Of a DNA stretch of 64,000 nt, positions 29,980-40,588 are shown piece by piece. Both the position numbers and the translations under genes were made by a program. The notes under the pieces were generated by a model that was not told the DNA's origin, ran no database searches, and saw only the letters and a list, made by a program, of their open reading frames with translations. How positions within the stretch are numbered: the stretch's first letter is position 1; the number at the start of each line of letters is the position of its first letter. This DNA is from Tuctoria greenei (Eukaryota; Streptophyta; Magnoliopsida; Poales; Poaceae): positions 163,095,697 through 163,159,696 of the forward strand of contig JAYESD010000004.1 in the NCBI GenBank assembly GCA_036927565.1, written 5' to 3'.

Positions 29980-30931
29980 ATTGAGACAACATCTTTATTT
30001 TTTTGGAGATTTTAAAAATAGTGAAGAATATGTACATATGATTTGTTTTGGTTGTATATAAAAAAGGTAAAAAAAAAGAGCTATACAAAATGAAAATAAT
30101 TGTTCCAGGTGGTGGAGAGTATTTTTATAAGAATATAGAAAAAAGAATCATCAAACTTGAACTTAATTTGCAGAATCTTTACAAGTTGGAATATTTAAAT
30201 AGGAATCAAAATAAAAAAGTCCTGCAACTCAAGAACAACCGCTCGCCTGGGCCCAGCCGTCAGTGTCTGCTCCTCCTCGTGGGCCCCGTCATCAGCGTAC
30301 GCGCATGACGCGCACCGCGGGCCATCAACACGTGCGCCCTGGTTGCCCCATCGGTCAGCTTCCGCACGGCTTAATGGGCCGTCAGCGGCTGCGCCCCGTC
30401 GCGGGCCTTCCCTCGAAATCGGCCCACATAGCCCCGCGCGCGCCCCGCGCGGCCGCGCCTCCTTGCACGGTGGCAATAGTCCCACATCAGGACTTTACGT
30501 GGCAACTTTTTTCCTTATAAATGTATGTGCTCACCGTTGCATCGATCTCTGAAGTGCTGCTCCCGCCACTCCCGCTCTCGCTCCTGGGCTGCGCTTGCCT
30601 TGTGCGTTTGGGCCTCGCTTGCCTCGTTTGCTTTCCTAGGTCTGTTGTGCTTGGGACTAGTTGCTTGCCCCTTTTTTCATGCTGGTTACAGGCTACCGGG
30701 TCGCTTTGGGCCATCGGGCCATTTTCATGTTGTGCCGGCCCGGACACGACCCACCTCGTCGTGTCGGGCCGTGTTGCCCGCCGTGCCCAAAATCCAGGCA
30801 CGGCACGGCCCGATGTTCCGTGTTGGGACGGCACGGCCCGAACAGACTTTGTGCCGGGCTGGGCCGGACCTCGGGTCGCGGCGTCGTGCTTCGGGCCACC
30901 CGGGTTTGGCCCGACCCAATTCCCACCACTA
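29980..30931. other. Right arm of the hAT element
   Basis: AT-rich and non-coding to about 30230, then very GC-rich. It holds a snRNA-like promoter module (30479-30523) and ends in terminal motifs of the GGGCCGTGCC kind. No transposase frame is seen. Confidence 0.6.
30479..30523 (+). promoter_or_regulatory. snRNA-like promoter module: upstream sequence element plus TATA
   Basis: GTCCCACATCA (30479-30489) matches the plant snRNA upstream sequence element RTCCCACATCG except at the last base. TTATAAATG (30515-30523) lies 26 bp further on. That spacing is closer to Pol III snRNA genes (about 24-26 bp) than Pol II ones (about 34 bp). The sequence after it is not U6, U3 or 7SL as I know them, so the transcript, if any, is unidentified. 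Confidence 0.4.
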
Positions 30932-31283
30932 TTCTGGTGGCATGGCCATCTCTTCCATACCCGGAGGTCCGTCCCTTGAACCCGATCGACCAGCCTGTTC
31001 ATGGAAGAGCGTGACCATCTTGGCGCAAGGTAGGAGGTTAGGGTTCTGCATCCAGGCTACAAAGTCGAAATACTCCGTGTTGGACTGGAGGTAGGTGTCC
31101 TCAAGCATGTGGTCAAAAACACAGACAATGACCAACATTTGGCGAATGCCTTCCCCTATCCAGGCGTGCAGGGGCAAGTGCTCAACAGAGATTGTGACCT
31201 GGTAGGGCCAGCCAATCACACGAGGAGGGTAGGGGTTCCAGCCCCTAATCCTGTGACGTTCCCAGCGATGAAGAGGGCCCCCG
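30932..31283 (-). pseudogene. LINE-A ORF1, middle segment
   Basis: The - strand reads GWPYQVTISVEHLPLHAW, then VCVFDHMLEDTYLQSNTEYF, then AWMQNPNLLPCAKMVTLF. This is the conserved block after the zinc knuckle in ORF1 of plant LINEs. The frame is open from 31219 to the hAT end, where the TAG of the hAT terminus stops it. It continues at 16036. The upstream side was split by Copia-1 at 31284. ORF1 proteins bind LINE RNA. Confidence 0.7.
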
Positions 31284-31788
31284 TGCGCACGATGCGGGCA
31301 CCCTGCTCTGGCAACTCTACCGCATCACCCAGGAAACATGCGAGTACAGAGGTCATGGATCGTTACCACTAGACGCGCAGCGCAGCGAAAAGTAGACACG
31401 CGTCAGTGTAGGGGAAGTAGACGTTCCCGTTCGTCTCCTCCTTGCCCTCTTCTCAGCAGCAGTAGACGAACACATTCGTCATAACCGATCAGCGCAACAG
31501 TAGCAGCAGCGCCTCCACGGAGTCCACACGTACGGAGAGGAACACCGTGCGCCGGTGTGCTAGCATCGCGGGCGCGACAAGGGTCTCGGCGTGAGGCCTT
31601 CGAGGGGTGGCGGCTAGGACTATCACGTGGTGGGGATGATTAGCCCCTAACCCTACCCCTCATATTTATAGGCGTACTAATGGGCTTTTAGGTCGCATGT
31701 CTATTAGTACCCTAATTGCTTATGGATCAAATATCCAATAGACCTTAACCTAAATTGTTATGATTGCCTCTTGGGCACATCACCCACA
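31284..31788 (-). repeat. Copia-1 3' LTR
   Basis: It matches the LTR at 37454-37960 along its length with roughly 10% difference by eye. Its U3 start on the - strand is TGTGGGTGATG at 31788. The TATA box reads TATAAATA on the - strand (31663-31670). The outer edge near 31284 is poorly conserved. Confidence 0.82.
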
Positions 31789-32744
31789 ATCTCCCACTTG
31801 CACTAGAGACAATCATCTAGCCAAGATTTTCAATATTTCAACTCCTTAAGTGTGTGACCCGTTAGGTTCATGTGCAGTCGGTTGTGAATGGAAACCGTTT
31901 CCAACCACAAGTCAGTAGAGGTACCTAGCAAGACATACTGACTCCCGAATGTACATAAAGATCATATCGGCCGAACCTAGATACATTCAACATGCTAATC
32001 CCTTTGCCTCATGATACCAGTCAAGCTCAAGGCGAGATGCATGCCATCCTTTTGATAGCTCGACCATTCACTCGATCAAATAGTGGATTCATTCCATGAC
32101 TAACTTTTAGTCACTGTGATTAACCTTTAATCACCTTGGCATGGCCATGCACTTTCAAATCCAACTATCTCGAGGGGCCCACAAATATCTCTCCTGTTAT
32201 TAAGGAGGGGAAAATCCCATCTTGAACCGCACACATCCCATTCTATGTTTCATTATATACCCGAAGACTACTTTTATGACTACTCACTTACAGAGTAGCG
32301 TTTGGTAGTCTCAAAGTACACAACTACGCATAGTGAGAAACAATGGCGATCTCAGATCTAAGGATCTAGCAGGTGTATCACTCAAGACCAACTGATGGCA
32401 CATATGAAAATAACAATCCCAGCAGTGTCTCAGAGTGCGTCAATCCAACACCATGTTCACTAACATGTGTTCACATTATTAATTCGATATCTCCATATCT
32501 ATGATCCGTGAAACGTGATCATCAATTAATACATGTGCTAGTCTGTATGCAATCATTATCTCATATAATGATATAGACTAGGGATCATCTAGAGTAACAT
32601 TACTTTTAACAAAGAGTTTTATGAACAAGTCACATACTTGATGATCAATGTAAATAATAATTACTCATATAACAATTTATTTAATAGTACATAAACATAG
32701 TTGTGACACAAGTCTCCCACTACACACTATGATCACTGATGTAA
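31789..32744 (-). other. Copia-1 3' untranslated region with polypurine tract
   Basis: On the - strand a purine tract AAGTGGGAGAT (31789-31799) lies next to the LTR. The other 940 bp up to the RNase H stop show no coding frame or repeat I recognise. Confidence 0.65.
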
Positions 32745-34739
32745 TTATCTAATACCCATAGATCTCGTGTGTGCCTCATGCTTTGATTGTGGAAGAGGCT
32801 TTGTCAACGGATCTGCAACATTCAAATCTGTGTGCACCTTGCATATCTTCACATCACCTCGGTCGATGATCTCTCGAATGAGGTGATAGCGTCGTAGTAT
32901 GTGTTTGGATCGTTTGTGTGATCTAGGCTCCTTTGCCTGTGCGATGGCTCCACTATTGTCACAGTGGAGATCCACAGGGCTGGACGCGCTAGGAACAACA
33001 CCCAACTCAGAAACAAATTTTCTGATCCAAACAGCTTCTTTTGCAGCTTCAGAAGCTACAATGTACTCCGCCTCTGTGGTTGAATCTGCTACTGTATGTT
33101 GCTTGGAACTTTTCCAGCTCACTGCCCCTCCATTGAGGCAGAACATAAATCCGGATTGCGATCTAGAATCATCCTTATCAGTTTGGAAGCTGGCATCAGT
33201 GTAACCTTTTACAACGAGCTCTTTTTCACCTCCAAACACTAAGAACGCATCCTTAGTTCTTCTCAAGTACTTAAGGATGTTTTTGACAACGGTCCAATGA
33301 GCCTCACCATAATCTGATTGATACCTGCTTGTGATACTTAGAGCATAAGATACTTCTGGGCGTGTACATAGCATGGCATACATGATGGATCCAATAGCTG
33401 ATGCATAAGGAATCACCCTCATCCTCTTTTGCTCATCAAGTGTCGAAGGACACTGATTCTTGCTTAGAGTAATGCCATGTGACATTGGCAAGAAACCTTT
33501 CTTGGAATCTTGCATATTGAACCGATTCAATATCTTGTCAATATATGTATCTTGGCTTAATCCAATTAGCCTTTTAGATCTATCTCTATAGGTCTTTATG
33601 CCCAAAATATACGCTGCCTCTCCTAAATCCTTCATTGAAAAACTTTTTCTTAATGAGGATTTAACATCATCAAGCATTGGAATGTCATTTCCGATCAATA
33701 ATATGTCATCTACATATAGGACCAGAAATACATGTGCGCTTCCACTAAACTTCTTGTAAATACAAGGTTCTTCTACGTTCTTGATGAAACCAAACCCTTT
33801 GATTACTTCATCAAAACGCAGATTCCAACTCCGAGAAGCTTGCTTCAGTCCATAAATGGAATTTTGAAGCTTGCATATTTTATTAGCATTTTTAGGATCG
33901 ACAAAACCCTCAGGTTGTGTCATGTACACATCCTCAGTCGGACTTCCATTAAGAAAGGCTATTTTGACATCCATCTGCCATATTTCATAATCAAAATATG
34001 CAGCAATTGCTAGAAGAATCCGAACAGACTTAAGCATTGCAACGGGTGAGAAAGTTTCATCATAATCAACACCTTGAATTTGCTTGAAACCTTTCACCAC
34101 CAATCGCGCTTTATAGATGTGAACATTTCCATCCATATCAGTCTTTTTCTTGAAAATCCATTTACAATCGATAGGTCTCACACCTTTGATTGGATCAACC
34201 AAGTTCCAAACTTGATTTTCATGCATGGATTCAATTTCGGATTCCATGGCTCCAAGCCACTTCTCAGAGTCGGGTCCCATCATTGCTTCGGTATAGGTCG
34301 TGGGATCATTATTGTCCAACAATACCATGTCATGCTGCTCCGTGGTTAGAAGCGTTAACTTTTCAGTCGCATGACATACCCTTGTAGACCTTCGTGGGGC
34401 TGGTGTTTCTTCAACTGGTTGTACAACATCTTGTACATCCTGTATAGGATCAATGGATTCCAAAACATTTTCAGGTGTCTCTTGAATTTCTTCAAGATGC
34501 ACCTTGCCCCCGCTAACTCCTTTTGAGAGAAACTCTTTCTCCAAGAAGACACCATTGAGAGCGGTAAACACTTTACCCTCTATTTTATTATAAAAATAAT
34601 ATCCTTTGGTTTCCCTAGGATATCCCACAAAGAAGCATTTGTCTGATTTGGTAGTGAGTTTGTCTGACATCAAACGTTTGACATAAGCATCATACCCCAA
34701 ACTTTGAGGAAAGACAATCCGGGACGTTTCCCGGTCCAT
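32745..34739 (-). pseudogene. Copia-1 reverse transcriptase and RNase H
   Basis: A long - strand frame encodes the end of integrase (GYDAYVKRLMSDKLT), a Glu/Pro-rich linker and the RT: KARLVVKGFKQIQGVDYDETF, QMDVKIAFLNG, IYGLKQASRSWN and LVLYVDDILLIGND with the YVDD active site (about 33700). RNase H follows with GYTDASFQTDKDD, ADSTTEAEYIV and LHCDNSGAIAQ, and the frame ends at 32745. It would copy RNA to DNA and remove the RNA strand. No stop breaks this part; it is shifted by one base from the integrase frame at about 34700. Confidence 0.92.
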
Positions 34740-35608
34740 ATCTCATATGGTGTCTTCTCAACAGACTTAGATGGGACCCTGTTTAGTGTAAACGCAATAG
34801 TTTCAAGAGCATAACCCCAAAAGGATAGTGGAAGATTTGCTTGGCTCATCATCGACCTAACCATGTCCAACAAGGTTCGGTTCCTCCGCTCGGATACCCT
34901 ATTCCATTGAGGCGTTCCAGGTGGAGTCAACTGTGGAACAATTCCACATTGTTTTAAATGATCATAAAATTCATGGATCAAATATTCACCCGCACGATCA
35001 GATCGTAGAAGTTTAATTGTCTTGCCCAATTGATTTTGTACTTCATTCTAAAATTCTTTAAACTTTTCAAATGATTCAGACTTGTGCCTCATTAGGTAGA
35101 CATAACCATATCTACTAAAGTCATCAGTAAATGTGATGAAGTACTGAAAACCACCTCTAGCAATTGAACTTATTGGTCCACATACATCTGTATGTATAAG
35201 TCCCAACAAGTCAATCGCCCTCTCACTTTGACCAGTGAGGGGTGTTTTGGTCATCTTCCCAAGCAAACAAGATTCACATGTGTCAAGTGATTCAAAATCA
35301 AATGAGCTTAGTAATCCATCTTTATGGAGTTTTTCAATGCGTTTCTCATTTATATGACCTAAGCGACAATGCCAAATAAAAGTGGGATTTAGATCATTTC
35401 GTCGAGCCCTTTTGGTATTAATGTTACAGACAATTTTATCCTCAAGATCAAGAACATATAATCCATTCACCAATGGACATTGAGCATAGAAAATATTATT
35501 GTAATAAATAGAACAACATTTGTTCTTCATTATAATCTCATAACCATCAACTTCTTCTAAACAAGAAGAAGAGATAATGTTTTGGTCAAAGTAGGAATGC
35601 AATAACAA
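34670..35608 (-). pseudogene. Copia-1 integrase, two frames
   Basis: The gag-pre-integrase zinc module has WHCRLGHINEKRI and CESCLLGKM. The core shows Asp in LIHTDVCGPI, Asp in LRSDRAGEYL and Glu in VSERRNRTLLDM, the copia DDE set. A stop near 35048 splits the domain, and frameshifts set it apart from protease (about 35590) and RT (about 34700). The function in life is cDNA insertion. Confidence 0.88.
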
Positions 35609-36693
35609 TTATTCAATTCCAAAACTAATCCTGAGGGTATTGACAAGTGGTAAGTTCCGACAGCTATGACCGCAACCTTTGCTCCATTGCCGACACGAAC
35701 ATCCAACTCGCCTTTTGCAAATCTTCTAATCTCACTTAGACCCTGCAACGATTTGCAAGTGTGAATCATCGATCCGGTATCAAATACCCATGGTTTACTA
35801 GAAGATAATGCAATGCTAATTTTTATAACATTTATACCTGAAGTGAAAGTCTCACTTCCCTTCTTCTTCTTATCTTCCAAGTACTTCTTGCAGTTCCTAG
35901 ACCAGTGCCCCTTACCATGATAGTGAAAGCATTCATCATCAGGAGAAGGGCCAGATTTGCTCTTTGGTTTAGACTTTGAGCTTGAAGGATCATCAGGAAC
36001 CTTTCCCTTGTCTTTACCTTTAGGATGCGTCACACGCTTCCTCTTTTTATTCTCCTTTTGCACCATCATCACATGAGTGGCGTTTTTCTTAATGCTTTCT
36101 TCGGCTGTTTTAAGTATCCCATGCAATTCAGCCAAAGTTTTCTCCATGCCATTCATTTGAAAATTCAATATGAATGGCTCGTAGCTCGGTGGGAGCGACT
36201 GGAGAACAACGTTAATAGCCAGATCATCCTGGAGTTCAGAACCAAGTTTGCCCAAAGTTTTAATGTAACCAATCATCTTGATTACATGAGGGCTGACCGG
36301 GCTACCCTCCGCCAGCTTGCATGAGAACAAGGACTTTGAGATGTTGTATCTCTCAGCCCTTGCTTGATTCTCAAACATTCCACGCGGTCCCTCAATCATA
36401 GAATAAGCATCTGTATGCTCATACTGTTTTTGCAGATCAGAGGACATAGTGACGAGCATGAGGCAGCTTACATTAAGCGCATCATCGCAGTGCTTTGTAT
36501 AAGCTCTACGTGCTGCATTAGTTGCAACAACTGGGAGGTCATCAGGGTAAGGCTGCAGAAGAACGTACTCGGTTTTCTCTTGCCCAAGAACGATTCTCAG
36601 GTTGCGGTACCAATCGATAAAGTTAGCTCCATTGAGCTTTTCCTTTTCAAGCACATATCGCAAATTGAAACCGGAATTGTTACTAGCAGACAT
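35557..36693 (-). pseudogene. Copia-1 gag and protease
   Basis: ATG 36693 (MSASNNSGFNLRY) opens a 378-codon frame with the copia gag core (KLNGANFIDWYRNLRIVL, GSPVSPHVIKMIGYI), a Lys-rich segment and a zinc knuckle read as CFHYHGKGHWSRNC. There the second Cys of the C-x2-C-x4-H-x4-C motif is Tyr, one transition away from Cys. Protease follows with WVFDTGSMIHTC. The protein would form the particle and process the polyprotein. The broken knuckle alone should impair RNA packaging. Confidence 0.9.
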
Positions 36694-37436
36694 TATCTAC
36701 AATAGAAAATAAATATGCAAGGTTTAACACTATGTTATGTACCAATCTTTTATTAATAGTTTAATAAAAGATATCACCACTATATGATCATCGTCTTCCC
36801 TCTAACGACATATAGTGGTTCAAGATCCATATTCACTAATTCCTAGTGAGCTTTGGCTTCACTGCTAGGAAATTAATGATATAGATAAACAACCATTGTT
36901 AATCATATCCCTATATGACTCTTGTGTTGTTGAGTGACATCCAATGCTCCGGCTCCCAACTCTATGCCATAAAGCCCAAAACCGTTCAGTTAGCGGGCAG
37001 GGGGTCGAGGGGGGGAGCCGCCCCCAACGGGTTTCAGGGCAGCGCCCTGAACACCAAACGGAATTACATAGATCACATCTATGAAATCACTATGAAAATA
37101 TCATCGAATTGATCAAATCAACCCGAATCCGAGCCATTCAGTTGCTTCAATTTTCAATGTGACCGGTTATTCATGAGTAGATCGCAACTCATGACCGTGA
37201 TCTGTTGGCTCAATCTATTAGCTATGTACGCGATTAGTCCTGATGGTGATTCCAGCCGGTAGGGACATGTTGCGCACACAACAGAGAAGGAGCATGAATT
37301 GACCCTTTAGTCATATGCGATCACACTCTACTCTAACCAATTCCAAACCCTAAAAACCGTGCGATAAAATTCATCGTATGAACATGTCTGCAGTAGATCC
37401 CATCTACTAACAAGATCCAGACCAAAAACTATGCAG
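36694..37436 (-). other. Copia-1 5' leader between primer site and gag, with two hairpins
   Basis: About 740 bp without a coding frame. Its notable part is a GC-rich patch (36993-37054) in AT-rich surroundings that folds into two hairpins: TTCAGGGC/GCCCTGAA (37033-37051, 8-bp stem, 3-base loop) and GGGGG/CCCCC (37011-37025, 5-base loop). Packaging and dimer signals of LTR elements usually lie in this leader. Confidence 0.65.
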
Positions 37437-37452
37437 CCTGCCTCTGATACCA
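37437..37452 (-). promoter_or_regulatory. Copia-1 primer-binding site (initiator Met tRNA)
   Basis: The - strand reads TGGTATCAGAGGCAGG one base inside the 5' LTR. TGGTATCAGAG is the standard complement of the 3' end of plant initiator methionine tRNA, used by most copia elements. Confidence 0.85.
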
Positions 37453-37453
37453 C

Positions 37454-37960
37454 TGTTGGGAAATCGGGAGTACGCTACTCTAGTAACTCTACCGCATTAC
37501 CCAGGAAACATGCGAGTACAAAGGTCATGGATCGTTACCACTAGACGTGCAGCGCAACGGAATGTAGATGCGCGTCGGTGTAGGGGAAGTAGACGATCCC
37601 GTTCGTCTCCTCCTCGCCCTCTTCTCAGCAACAGTAGACGAACATATTTGTCGTAGCCGATCAGCGCAATAGTAGCAGCAACGCCTCCACGGAGTCCACA
37701 CATACGGAGAGGAATGCCGTGCCCCGGTGTGCTAGCACCGCGCGTGAGGCAAGGGTCTTGACGTGAGGCCTTCGAGAGGTGGCGGCTAGGACTGTCACAT
37801 GGTGGGGATGATTAGCCCCTAACCCTACCCCTTATATTTATAGGCGTACTAATGAGCTTTTAGGTTGCATGCCCATTAGTACCCTAATTGCTTATGGATC
37901 AAATATCCAACAAGTCTTAACCTGAATTGTTATGACTGCCTCTTGGTTACGTCACCAACA
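37454..37960 (-). repeat. Copia-1 5' LTR (507 bp)
   Basis: On the - strand it starts TGTTGGTGAC at 37960 and ends TTTCCCAACA at 37454, giving TGTTGG/CCAACA ends. Its TATA box reads TATAAATA on the - strand at 37835-37842. The primer-binding site lies next to it. Confidence 0.9.
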
Positions 37961-39245
37961 GAAAGTGAGTCGGTCTTGCATGTTTGGTTTATGCGAGAGG
38001 ACTCACGGATGGATGAGGCATTTGCCGTCAAGGGGCCAGCAAGAAATGAGCAGTGTCTCGCTACGTGACCAGAAGCAAGGCAAGAGTAGCAATGCGGGGC
38101 TCACGGCAGGCGGAGACGAAGTGATCGGAGGCGAGGCACCTAAAACATCAACCCTTGAAGGTTTTAAAAAGCTCCGGGTGGAGGAGCTTACGAGCTTGGG
38201 GAGGGGAAACACGACATGACCTTTCACGTCACCAGATAACCGTCCATCCCATGTCATCAGCAGAGGGGACCCGAGGATCCAGGGGCACCGCGCAAAGGAC
38301 GGCAGTGGGAAGCAACCCAGCATGCGTCTTGTCAGTGGGGGGCGAAGGGCGTTCTGGAGGAGTGACCGAAGCTATGGGTCGCCAAAGAGTCATCAATGGA
38401 GGGGCGGCGTCAGCTGATAGCTACACTCGCACCGCACGTGTGGGCGGACTGTCCTGTCCAGATGAGGCAGCGGACATGGTTCCTGCGAACCGTGGGGCGA
38501 GGGAAGCCGACTTCTGGGGGATGGGCGTGCTGTCAAAAGGGGCTTCCGAGGCGGAGGGTGGGTCCCATGTCCCAATAGGAGACTGACAAGCCTAGCTAGC
38601 AGCGAAGGGGGTTTTTGCATGGCCAAAGCAAAGGGAGCGGGGAACGGCGCCGCCGGAGTCGAGGCGAGCATGGTCCACGGAGCCAAGGCGGGCGACACCG
38701 CAGAGTAGGGTTCACCCGCGGTCATAGTGACCACCTCGGGGGAGAGGAGGAAAGGGGAGAGGCAGAGGCTTCCCACCATGAGACCACCCTTTGGGAGGCG
38801 GCTTGGCCTCCCACAACATCCCTGACCGGCTCATGGAGGAGTGGGAGCAGGGAGAAAGCCCCCTCGTCATTGATTAGAGGAGAGACAGGGCTCGCGCCAG
38901 GTTTCAGGAGCGGCGAGAATGGCGTGCAAGCAAGACTCAGAGGCGACGAAGGGGAGCGAGCGACCGGGGAGGGGGACAGCTGGGGCGGTGTCGGGGAAGA
39001 AGGGCCGAGCGGCGAGGAGGTCATCGACGAGGAGAGGACAGGCGGAGCAGGTAAGGTGCTAGGGGAGGGAAGGGGAAGGGGACGGGGAGGAGGTCGGAAC
39101 AGGGAGGGAGAGGAAGGGTGCAGGTGGGGAGACGTAGGCGGGAGGTGTCGAAGGCGGGGCGCTGGAGGACATCAGAGGTGACGAGCAGGTGGACGTCGGG
39201 GGTGGAGAGCTAGCCGGTGGAGAGCTGAAGGTGCTTATGCACATA
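37961..39245 (-). pseudogene. LINE-A ORF1, N-terminal segment with zinc knuckle, and 5' region
   Basis: On the - strand, CYSCLASGHVARHC at 38091-38050 is a clean C-x2-C-x4-H-x4-C zinc knuckle like those of plant LINE ORF1. Upstream, frames to about 39245 are rich in Pro, Ser and Ala, typical of the poorly conserved N-terminal part, but shift several times. The protein is cut by Copia-1 at 37961 and resumes at 31283. The 5' end of LINE-A is not defined and may lie near 39.3-39.5 kb. Long frames on the + strand here are mirror images of this GC-rich code. Confidence 0.55.
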
Positions 39246-40307
39246 ACGGCGGAGCAGCGGAGCAGATTGCTTAGCCACTGCGATCGGAGTGTCCCACAGC
39301 AGGGTGTGGGTACCGAGGGCGGAGTGGCCGGCGGCGGTAGGTCACGCCATCACCGGCCCGAGCGGCCGGTGGGGGAGGGCGAGCGGCGGCGAGCCTTCAG
39401 CAGCTTCAGTCTTCCAAGCTCTTGCTTTTTTGTGGCCCTTTGGAGCAAGGATCAGTGACTTGTTATCAACCAGCCATCATCAAGCTGCTGAAAAAATTCC
39501 AGAACAGAATGTAGCTGTCTTTACAGTTCCAGACTGAGCTTGCAGAATGGAACAATTCCTCTCTACTGTTGAATAGCTGAATAACTGGTAACCTTCTGGT
39601 GCCAATCGTGCCATCACAAAGCACAAAACATAATGTCTTCACATGAGCTTCACAGGAGCATAAAACAACCGTTCTGTTTCTGTAAACATAATCCGAACCA
39701 GAATACAGATAACATAATCCAAACAGCCGTTCTGCTAATATAATCCAAACCAGAATTTACATAGCAGCATTCGGATAACATGTGTCACAATCTCACAACA
39801 TTAAGTATCCTTACAAAATTAAATTCGAGACTAGAACATAAAACTGGACAGGTTCAACTTTAAAAACTTTTCATCATAAAAAATGACAGCTGACAAATCT
39901 TATTCTTCCAAGTTTGCTGGAACAGATTCCCCTATCCTGTAACGTTGGCACCGGACCACGGGATCGACGGAAGCTGCCGCTTCCTGTCATGCCGTGGGGT
40001 GCACCAGATTGGAAGGCTTGCATGTATTGGTGGTGTTGCATCATTCCGTGGAGCAGCAGGTGACATATTCAGAAGCCTGAAGCCGCACAAAACCACAGAA
40101 CGAATAGAACATGATTGAAGCATTGCAGCTCAAGAATTATCCAAAAGCAAGAGAAAATGTAACATCAAGGACATCAAATAACACAATCTCTTGAAATGTG
40201 TCAAAGGATAAGCGCATACACATGTAACAGTCATTGTTGACTGTGTTGGTCTACATTAACAGTCACTATTTGACTGCGTTGGCCTACGTTTAGTCATTAA
40301 CACTAGC
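39246..40307. other. Unassigned sequence, AT-rich, with a possible host 3' exon
   Basis: From 39246 to about 39540 there may still be LINE-A 5' sequence. 39540-39900 is AT-rich and reads on the - strand like a plant 3' untranslated region, with CCGTTCTG-type repeats near 39670-39735 (CAGCCGTTCTGCTAATA and relatives). 40130-40307 has no feature I recognise, except two similar phrases GTTGACTGTGTTGG and TTTGACTGCGTTGG (40233-40282). Confidence 0.4.
39935..40076 (-). other. Possible last exon of a host gene (fragment)
   Basis: On the - strand an acceptor-like GTGCGGCTTCAG precedes an open frame starting at 40076 that ends with a TAG near 39935 (LLNMSPAAPRNDATPPIH...SGANVTG). It is followed by an AT-rich 3' UTR-like stretch. 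I do not recognise the peptide. It could be the end of a captured or relict host gene, or chance. Confidence 0.22.
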
Positions 40308-40588
40308 TGAAAGTGTATCTAGACAATCTCTTATGGGTTTTGGATGATTGATGACAAACAAATAAGATTCTAATAAACTTGTTGAGATGATTGCAGCTTA
40401 AGCAAAATGAGATAGGTTGGTGCACTCAAAAAGGCGAAAAATGAAGTAGTGTACAAAAGAGAAAAGCCCAATTGACAACAGAAGCGCAAAGTAGATTTAA
40501 ATGTATAGGATGTGTGTGAGAGACACATCACAAGAGCTCAAGTCTTTGCCTAAGAGTAAGGGCTTAAAACACCTAAAAATTCACTGAG

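Larger units (their letters stand above)
16045..30931. mobile_element. Non-autonomous hAT-like transposon holding Tat-1
   Basis: Both ends are packed with GGGCCGTGCC-type motifs in inverted orientation (16055-16250 and 30700-30920), a pattern known from grass hAT elements. The termini TAGATGTGGGACTCGGG and the complement of the right end, TAGTGGTGGGAATTGGG, match at 13 of 17 positions. The flanks TTCTGGCT (16037-16044) and TTCTGGTG (30932-30939) match at 6 of 8, fitting an aged 8-bp duplication. Without the nested Tat-1 the element is about 1.9 kb with no transposase frame. Removing it rejoins an open LINE ORF1 frame. Confidence 0.7.
31284..37960 (-). mobile_element. Copia-1: Ty1/copia retrotransposon (Tork/TAR-like), about 6.7 kb
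   Basis: Two LTRs of about 505 bp (31284-31788 and 37454-37960) flank a - strand gag-protease-integrase-RT-RNase H order, the copia order. A methionine-tRNA primer site lies next to the right LTR and a polypurine tract next to the left. The right LTR is well bounded by TGTTGG (37454) and CCAACA (37960). The left edge of the other LTR has decayed, so no target duplication is seen. Flanks on both sides read as LINE-A ORF1. Several frameshifts are present. Lineage is judged by eye from RT blocks such as IPYASAIGSIMYA. Confidence 0.88.

Noticed and set aside
30540..30700. A U6, U3 or 7SL RNA gene after the snRNA-like promoter
   Set aside because: The sequence after the TATA does not start like any of these RNAs and has no conserved body I know.
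37961..37965. Target duplication GAAAG for Copia-1
   Set aside because: The bases before the other LTR edge (near 31279-31283) do not match; that edge is decayed.
38155..39458. Gly/Arg-rich frames on the + strand (up to 188 codons)
   Set aside because: They lie opposite the Pro/Ser-rich LINE ORF1 start, with the zinc knuckle on the - strand. They look like shadows.
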